DNA from: Paulinella micropora
Taxonomy: Eukaryota; Cercozoa; Imbricatea; Euglyphida; Paulinellidae
DNA length: 22,500 bases
Direction of reading: 5' to 3'
Assembly: GCA_019918135.1 (NCBI GenBank)
Contig: WBZZ01000440.1
Span: 10,001 to 32,500, forward strand
This document shows positions 17,128-22,500 of the stretch, piece after piece (positions within the stretch are counted from its first letter, which is position 1; each line of letters begins with the position of its first letter). The notes under the pieces were generated by a model. That model had not been told where the DNA came from. It saw only the letters and a program-made list of their open reading frames with translations, and did no database searches. The position numbers and the translations under genes were made by a program.

Positions 17128-17829
17128 GCCCCTTTCGTGATCGCTGCATAACATTATTAGTATTATCATATTTATATACATACAAACATCTAAGAGGCCA
17201 AGTTGGAGGTCGCAGTTGCTGGCCGGAGGGCAATTTATCAGACTACATTTCTGTATGTCTTGAAAGGCCTCGGCAACCAGCCTGGACTGTACCAGACCAG
17301 CTAATAATTACAGATATTTGTATTTGTCCTATACATCATATTACTTTGTCATTCTTTGTTACCCCCCTACGAAGCGCTGACAAATTTTATAATACATACT
17401 ACCGAGTAGTAGAATAATTAATAGTTCAGATAGGTCACATCTCATGGTAGATTAGCTAGTACAATCAGGTTCACTTCATATATTATCAGTATATTCGGAT
17501 TATCTTGTATACCGCATATATCGATACTGTATATGTAACTTGTTTATACTATGCCTGTATTACATATTTACCTTACCACTACTTTTAACATAGGATAAGG
17601 TGTGAGTAGGCCATAATCTTCTTCTCGTCGATTAGGCCTGACTTGACTGGGGGGCGCTGCCCTGTGTGTAGTCTGGCTGATATACACTTGCCCCAGCAAG
17701 TTGGGTAGCCACCGTCGACATTATCTCTTGGAGAGAGTGAGGGTAAGAGTGAGTATGTTTTAAGTATGTGTTTTTATAATTTTCACAGAATAGTTAATAG
17801 GACTTGCAGTTAATTTAATAATTAACCTT

Positions 17830-17841
17830 GCTCCAGGGGGG
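17830..17841 (+). other. Copia copy 2: polypurine tract
   Basis: GCTCCAGGGGGG lies directly before TGTTA of the LTR; it matches the tract next to the minus-strand LTR. Confidence 0.75.
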
Positions 17842-18006
17842 TGTTATATCTATTAATATAATATATTAATTAGGTTGGACAGTACGGGCCGGCATATGTA
17901 ATGCGTGTCGTTGGAGCCATTACGTGTGCCCTGCCTAATACGCTCCCGCCTTTTGTCTTGGCGCGTTCTTCTAATAAAGTTTATACTGCATACGATAGCA
18001 CTAACA
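17842..18006 (+). mobile_element. Copia copy 2: 3' LTR
   Basis: A 165-bp LTR bounded by the inverted pair TGTTA and TAACA, directly after the polypurine tract. It contains AATAAA at 17973-17978, as does the LTR of copy 4. Its partner 5' LTR was not found in the window, so no target duplication can be checked. Confidence 0.8.
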
Positions 18007-18249
18007 GCTTAGCATTGACTCCGGTTTATTAAGGTAGTTTAACAAAACTTCACGCTCAAAAAATTCGGGCCGGAGGGACTCGGTAAAAAGTTACTGGTTA
18101 GATGCAAGAATGCTTACTACGCAGGAACGAACATACCGTCCCTACATTATTTTCTTTTATGTAGAATTCAAAGTAATCACTGAAATAAAGTAAATAGTAC
18201 ATTGAAATAAAGTGACTCAAAAACTAAACTGTCATTTATTAGACTTTTG
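18007..18249. other. Short spacer, no gene seen
   Basis: About 240 bp between the LTR of copy 2 and the reverse transcriptase fragment. ACTGAAATAAAGTAA and ATTGAAATAAAGTGA form a short imperfect direct repeat. Nothing else recognised. Confidence 0.5.
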
Positions 18250-19440
18250 ATGGGCAGCTAACTACAATCGCTCATGTCCCAAAACCGCCACCCCAATCGA
18301 TCACCCCAAATGAGGACGAGAATCAAAGCGAAGCTGCCGCGCCCAATGCGGGCGGCCAAAACTTTGATACCACATCCGAATTTGCGTTTATCGAGGGGGA
18401 GAAGGAAAGGGTGGCTGAGCAACGGGCTGAACACAGCTCTAATTGGAGATCGCATGAACAAGGCAAAATTTCTGGGGAGAACGTCATCTCGGGAAGGACA
18501 AGGATCGCACATGTCACGGTATGCGCCCGAGAAGAACGTGCGGAATATTGTCTTGTCAGTGAGAAATTTCCGGAATTCCCGGTGATACAAAAACCAAAAG
18601 ACCGTAAGCAAGCTCGGCAGAAGGAGTTCGAGCAGCTGAAAGAACTTAAGGCTTTTGTTTGGCGCAAGGAAAAGGAAGCTAGAATGTCCGGGACACCAAT
18701 CATTCCGATAAAATGGATAGACACAATCAAGCAACAGGGTACGCTAGATGAGTTTCATAAAGCCCGAATTACGTTGAGAGGGGACATTTGAAGGCATACA
18801 CCCAGTATGACCCTAAAAAGACTTACTCCCACACTGCTCAACATCGGACAATTTTGCTCATGATAGCCTACGCCGCATGCTTTGGGATCGACTTATGGCT
18901 TATTGATTTTACCACGGCCTATCTACACGCCAAAATCCCGTACAACATTTACGTAAGGCCACCGCCCGAATTCCAATTGGAGGATTATGTTTGGCTTTTG
19001 AAAAAGGCCTTATACTGCCACCCGGAATCTGGTCGGTTGTGGTACGATATGTTGTACGGGGAACTCACTGGTGAACTTAAGTTCAAAACCTTTACGCTCG
19101 ATAGAGCTTCCTTCATAAGACATGGGAGCAGCCTCAAAACCACACAACTCTTATCCTTCCACGTTGATGACCGATGCCACGCGGCAACTAGGTCTGAACA
19201 CCTCAAGTTAGTTGCGCACTTTGAGAAAAAGGGTTTCAGTTGCAAAGATCTGAGTAAAGCCACAGAGTTCAAGAATATTCAGATTGTCCAAACTGAGAAA
19301 GGGATTGTCAGTGTGTTACATCAACGCAAATACGAACTTCTCATCTTGAACGAACTTGTGATTAGGATATATGAACGAAGTACCTGCTAAAACCCCGTTC
19401 ACACTATGCCGAGATAAAACGGAAGTCCCGGCAAAGAGAT
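18250..19440 (+). pseudogene. Copia copy 3: reverse transcriptase fragment
   Basis: Open from about 18250 with an acidic linker (NEDENQSEAAAPN), then the copia RT start: RQKEFEQLKELKAFVWRK, PIKWIDTIKQQGTLDEFHKAR (WVFKxK and KARLVA equivalents). A frameshift at about 18788 follows LRGD. The next frame carries AYTQYDPKKTYSHTAQ, the first catalytic Asp in WLIDFTTAYLHA, VWLLKKALYC and LWYDML, then HVDD in the YVDD position, so the polymerase Asp residues are present. FKNIQIVQTEKGIVSVLHQRKYELL follows. A second shift near 19380 continues TPFTLCRDK before homology ends in T-rich sequence. No integrase or RNase H is attached. Confidence 0.85.
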
Positions 19441-19637
19441 TATATTACACTCACAAAAATCTTTTTCTATTTTTTTACGCTTTATTTTGTTTTCCGTTAT
19501 TGTAAGTGTTTGCGTAAAATTTTACTTTAATTTTTTTTCAATTTTTTTTTTAAGTTTTTTTTTAAAAAACTTTTTTTTTTCCTTAACGCTGCCGTGACTT
19601 TTTTAAAAAAGTTTTTTTTAACTTTTTTTATTAATAA
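19441..19637. repeat. T-rich low-complexity tract
   Basis: Long T runs with small A/T palindromes (AAGTTTTTTTTTAAAAAACTT, ACTTTTTTAAAAAAGT). GTAAGTGTTTGCGTAAAA at about 19502 resembles a foldback-element end, so decayed copies of that family may make up part of this stretch. Confidence 0.6.
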
Positions 19638-19880
19638 TTTTTTTTTTCCTTAAACACTGTTTTAATAGAATACTTGCCACTCGTAGAGCCTGAGTGGGAA
19701 GCAGAATAGATAGAATGGAAGAGGTCTCCAAGAGATAAAACGGAAGTGGTCTCTTTGGATACCACTTCCGTTTTATCTAGTTGAGATCTCTTCCATTCAA
19801 GTTCTATCTCTTCTGCTTCCCACTCAGGCACTACGAGTGGCAAGTATTTTATTGAAACAGTGTTTGCCGTAAAGAAAAAA
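19638..19880. mobile_element. Foldback / MITE-like element 2
   Basis: A near-perfect inverted repeat of about 240 bp. The left arm has AAACACTGTTTTAATAGAAT, TACTTGCCACTCGTAG, CCTGAGTGGGAAGCAGAA and ATAAAACGGAAGTGG, all matched in order by the reverse complement of the right arm, with only about 10 bp at the turn (near 19760). The ends are poly(T)/poly(A) as in element 1, and AAACACTGTTTTAATA is shared with it. No coding capacity. Arm identity of roughly 90 percent by eye suggests it is younger than element 1. Confidence 0.8.
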
Positions 19881-20416
19881 TACCTTTCAACGATCTCACT
19901 TCAGTACTAAGTGAACCGTGACTTCGTAGGAGTCAGACTAAATTAGCCTGGTAACATAGGTACAGTAAGTCACTTAGTGACTCAATAGCGCTGGGTAATC
20001 TATGTCACGTTACATCTGCATGATTATTAATATTATGTTACATATGCATCACTACTATTGTTCCGTTGTACAGTCGCTAAGAATGACCGGTTCCTGATCC
20101 AGCGTTTGTGAGGTCTCTTTCCATGGTAGTTATTTTGATAATTACAGGGGTTTACGGAACTGCGTGTGTCCGTACTTCTTTACTGTGATTTACTGGTACA
20201 GGGTCGCGGTGTGCCAAGGGAAGCGCTTTCACGACCAATTGCAAAAGACCGCAACGAAGCGGGTGTAAAATATATACATAGTATGACGATATGGGAAAAT
20301 AATCATGTGCATGCTGCGGCAATCAATCGAGCCTGTCAGGCACTCTCAGTTGCTCTACAGACTGCTTGCCTTGTTCCTTGATTGGCGGTCATGTATGTTG
20401 GAGGCAGTATGCGCGG
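19881..20416. other. Unique sequence downstream of the DUF445 gene
   Basis: No supported gene. A perfect 15-bp palindrome AGTCACTTAGTGACT lies at 19968-19982. The right half would be the 3' untranslated region of the minus-strand gene ending at 20417; I see no clear AATAAA on that strand. Confidence 0.5.
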
Positions 20417-22500
20417 TCAGTGTTGGAGCTTGTGCGTAACATTAGTGACGATGGTGGCGGGCAATTTGGAGAAGTCGTGGCGAGCCTGCAGCAACCCTGC
20501 CAGCGCTCCCAACACCCCTGCCGCACAGCCACAACCGCACAACGTATGCATGCATGAATCTGTATGTTTGATCTTTGCAGCATACTGCCAATTAGCACCC
20601 CCCCGCGTGCAGACCTCCAACGGCGATGAGGGTGATTTCGTCCTCTTTGAAGACCGGGTGCAGGAGGTCTTCGAACTCCACCGCCGACAGCCCCAGCAGC
20701 CTGTGCACACAGCCAACCAGCCGCGTCCCATACCGCTGGCAGGTGCAGAGGCGACCTCTGCTGCAGAGTGGTCTGGATGTTGAGCGTGTCGGCCATGTAG
20801 ACGTGTGTCAGGTGCGAGCGCGGCTGCTGCCCGAGGTCGCGCAGGCCCGCCAAGCATGCATCTACCACCTGTGCCATCCAACCAACACAGCCGCGCTCTG
20901 AACCCCATCGGCCAGATTCGCCGCCGCCGCGCCACACACCCGCACTGGCGGAGCCTGCTTGCACCGCCCAGCCTGCCTGCCCCGCCTCGCCGACGGACAC
21001 ACCAAGGCTATGCACTGCAACCGCGCTGGAGGCAGTTAACGCTGCGCCTGTATGTATCTGTGTGAGTGTGTGAGTGTGCTGTGCAGCTAGGTGCAGTCAC
21101 TGCTCCAAGCTATGGCGGCGGCCAGCGAGCACAGCCAGTTGGGCCCACAGCAGACGGGGGCGGCAGCGAGCGCGGCGGGTGAAGAGCTGAGTCAGGACCG
21201 AGTCGGGGATGGGAAAGGGCACGCTCGCTCGCACCAGCTGCGCGAAGACTTTTTTGTGCTTCCCGTCAACCTAGCAGAACCCGAAAAGCACGTCCAGCGG
21301 TTGTTTGGGTGCGTGAGTGTGTCGTTGGTGTTGTTTTCGTCGAGTCGAGAAAAGGACAATACACGCACGCGCTGCACCTGCAGGCAGAGACATGCACGGC
21401 GCACCCGGCTGCAGCACGTGGCGGTCGCAGACTCAACACAAAGAGGAAATTACAAGCACCAGTAGCTGTCTGTGTGCGCAGGCGCTTGTGTCTGTGCGTG
21501 CGGACAGAGGGCGGGGGCAGGACAGGGAGGGTAGGGGAGTTGGGACCAGCTCTTCAATCAGGAGCGGAGAGGTCAGCACCTGCGCAGGGAGAACAGGCCA
21601 TGGGCTAGCTAACCATGCCGAGCTCGCTGGGCAGAGCCGCCGTGCCTCGCTGCTGCGGCCGCTGCTCAGCGATGTGTGCTGTGCGTGCAAGGGGGCATGT
21701 GCTGTGTGGCCTGCATGCACGCCGTGCACCTGCTGCGGCTCACGTGCGTGCCCTTTCTTGCTTAGCCTGCAAGTGTGTGTGTATATGTGTATGTGTGTGT
21801 GTGTGTGTATTGTTTGGAGATGTCTTGGAGTCTGCTGCACGCAGGTCGGGTCGTGTACTGGCCGGTGTTACTGCCGGCCATACCGCTACCTGCTCCATCT
21901 GTGTGTGCTGCTGTGCTGTGTGTAGACCCTGTCCGCCAAGAACTCGGAGAACTCCTTGGACACCTGCAGCAATGCAGACGGTGTGCGTGTTTGGCCTCGC
22001 TGATAACGCGCGCTGCACACCACGTCTGCCCTGCCCCTCTCCACCACGCCGCGTAACAAGCTGGAGGAAAGCCCCCGCCTCTCTGTCTCTGTCTCTGTCT
22101 CTCTCTCACTCTGTACCCTCCCCTATTGCTTGCCCCGCTGGTCCCCAGTATAGTTTCTCTATTTCAGGCTTTGGTCTGCATAGAGAGCCAGCCTATCTTC
22201 GGCCCTTCTGCTCTATCTACTTACTCTGTGACCACAAAAACAACACAGAGCAGCCAAACGATGCAAGAACAAGAAGATGAAGGAAAATAAGGAGAAGACA
22301 AGAAGGAGAAGAGGGAGAGGAGGAGGAGGAGGAGGAGAAGAAGAAGAAGAAGAAGAAGAAGAAGAAGAAGAACAAGAACAAGAAGAAGAAGATAAAGAGA
22401 GAAGAGAAGCCAGCGCGCAGGAGCGGTGGGGTGTACCTCGGGTTGGCGTTTCTCGAACATGCCTTGTATCTGGAAGGGCCCGAGCGGCACGGGCTCCGCG
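20417..22500 (-). CDS. DUF445-family membrane protein, C-terminal part, 7 exons (5' end outside window)
   Basis: A host gene whose exons join in frame: 22500-22437, 21963-21928, 21579-21547, 21270-21199, 20868-20756, 20700-20615, 20517-20417 (TGA stop). The joined 167 residues follow the DUF445 (PF04286) pattern: PLGPFQIQGMFEKRQPE, VSKEFSEFLADR, VLTSPLLIEEL, VDGKHKKVFAQLVR, HVYMADTLNIQTTLQQ, then LSAVEFEDLLHPVFKEDE and ITLIAVGGVLGALAGLLQ. The last is a hydrophobic C-terminal segment, probably the membrane anchor. The family's biochemical role is unknown. All introns are GT-AG and follow AG/G acceptors, with lengths of about 473, 348, 276, 330, 55 and 97 nt. The 21270-21199 to 20868 junction is the least certain, since its donor was chosen by phase. 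Codons are GC-rich, unlike the retroelements. Coding is intact in the visible part. Confidence 0.82.
21771..21810. repeat. (GT)n microsatellite in a DUF445 intron
   Basis: GTGTGTGTGTATATGTGTAT followed by a further (GT)n run, in the second visible intron (21927-21580). Nearby sequence is also TG-rich. Confidence 0.85.
22075..22115. repeat. (CT)n / CTCTGT repeat in a DUF445 intron
   Basis: A CTCTGT-type repeat, then CTCTCTCTC, in the first visible intron. Confidence 0.8.
22271..22400. repeat. GAA/GGA purine tract in a DUF445 intron
   Basis: About 130 bp almost purely purine on the plus strand: GAGGAGGAGG, then (GAA)n. On the gene strand this is a long polypyrimidine tract shortly after the 5' splice site of the first visible intron (donor at 22436). 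Confidence 0.85.

Larger units (their letters stand above)
16733..17829 (+). mobile_element. Copia copy 2: long 3' untranslated region
   Basis: About 1.1 kb between the RNase H stop and the polypurine tract, homologous to the same region of copy 4. Contents: a hairpin at 17054-17098 (ACGAGAATGCCA against TGGCATTCTCTCGT), C20 at 17108-17127, and conserved blocks TAATTACAGATATT, CAACTCGG and CTTGGAGAGAGTGAGGGTAAGAG. The frame at 17019-17417 is not conserved in copy 4. This is longer than copia 3' regions usually are. Confidence 0.75.

Noticed and set aside
17019..17417. 132-codon frame in the 3' region of copy 2 as an env-like gene
   Set aside because: The equivalent region in copy 4 has single-base indels that break the frame, and the Pro run is just the poly(C) tract.
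20389..22280. Long overlapping frames on both strands in the GC-rich right end
   Set aside because: They run through introns and opposite strands of the DUF445 gene and contain microsatellite translations; only the exon chain matches a protein family.

Overview
The window is eukaryotic. It has spliceosomal introns, tRNA-derived SINEs with (ATT)n tails, Ty1/copia-type LTR retrotransposon remains, foldback (MITE-like) elements and long microsatellites, and no bacterial operon structure. The only host gene I can read (right edge, minus strand) is a DUF445-family membrane protein split by six introns. DUF445 occurs in bacteria, plants and algae, so an alga or other protist is a reasonable guess, but the sequence does not fix the lineage.

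Layout: 1-227 unique sequence; 228-538 a foldback element; about 540-5842 a chain of 19 repeat units (13 of family A, 5 of family B, 1 of family C), all in the same orientation and each separated by an (AAT)n tract. Family A carries Pol III A-box and B-box sequences on the minus strand and is a tRNA-derived SINE; each new unit sits in the (ATT)n tail of its neighbour. 5843-7332 has no recognisable gene apart from half a foldback element. 7333-8777 is a plus-strand copia fragment (copy 1: pre-integrase, integrase). 8776-9345 is a 335-bp-period direct duplication. 9409-11160 is the 3' end of a minus-strand copia element (copy 4: RNase H, long 3' untranslated region, polypurine tract, LTR). 11161-12338 is a purine/pyrimidine-biased leader region. 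12339-18006 is a plus-strand copia element (copy 2: gag, protease, integrase, RNase H, 3' untranslated region, polypurine tract, 3' LTR) that lacks the reverse transcriptase core and a recognisable 5' LTR. 18250-19440 is a copia reverse transcriptase fragment (copy 3) just outside that LTR. 19638-19880 is a second foldback element. 20417-22500 is the 3' part of the DUF445 gene, with introns carrying GT, CT and GAA/GGA microsatellites.

All copia copies are broken by stops or frameshifts. Four points deserve attention: the SINE-in-tail chain; a TGA at the same aligned position between protease/pre-integrase and integrase in two diverged copies, followed by a conserved cysteine cluster; a conserved poly(C) tract in the long 3' untranslated region; and the exon structure of the DUF445 gene. 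All family assignments come from motif reading, not database searches.
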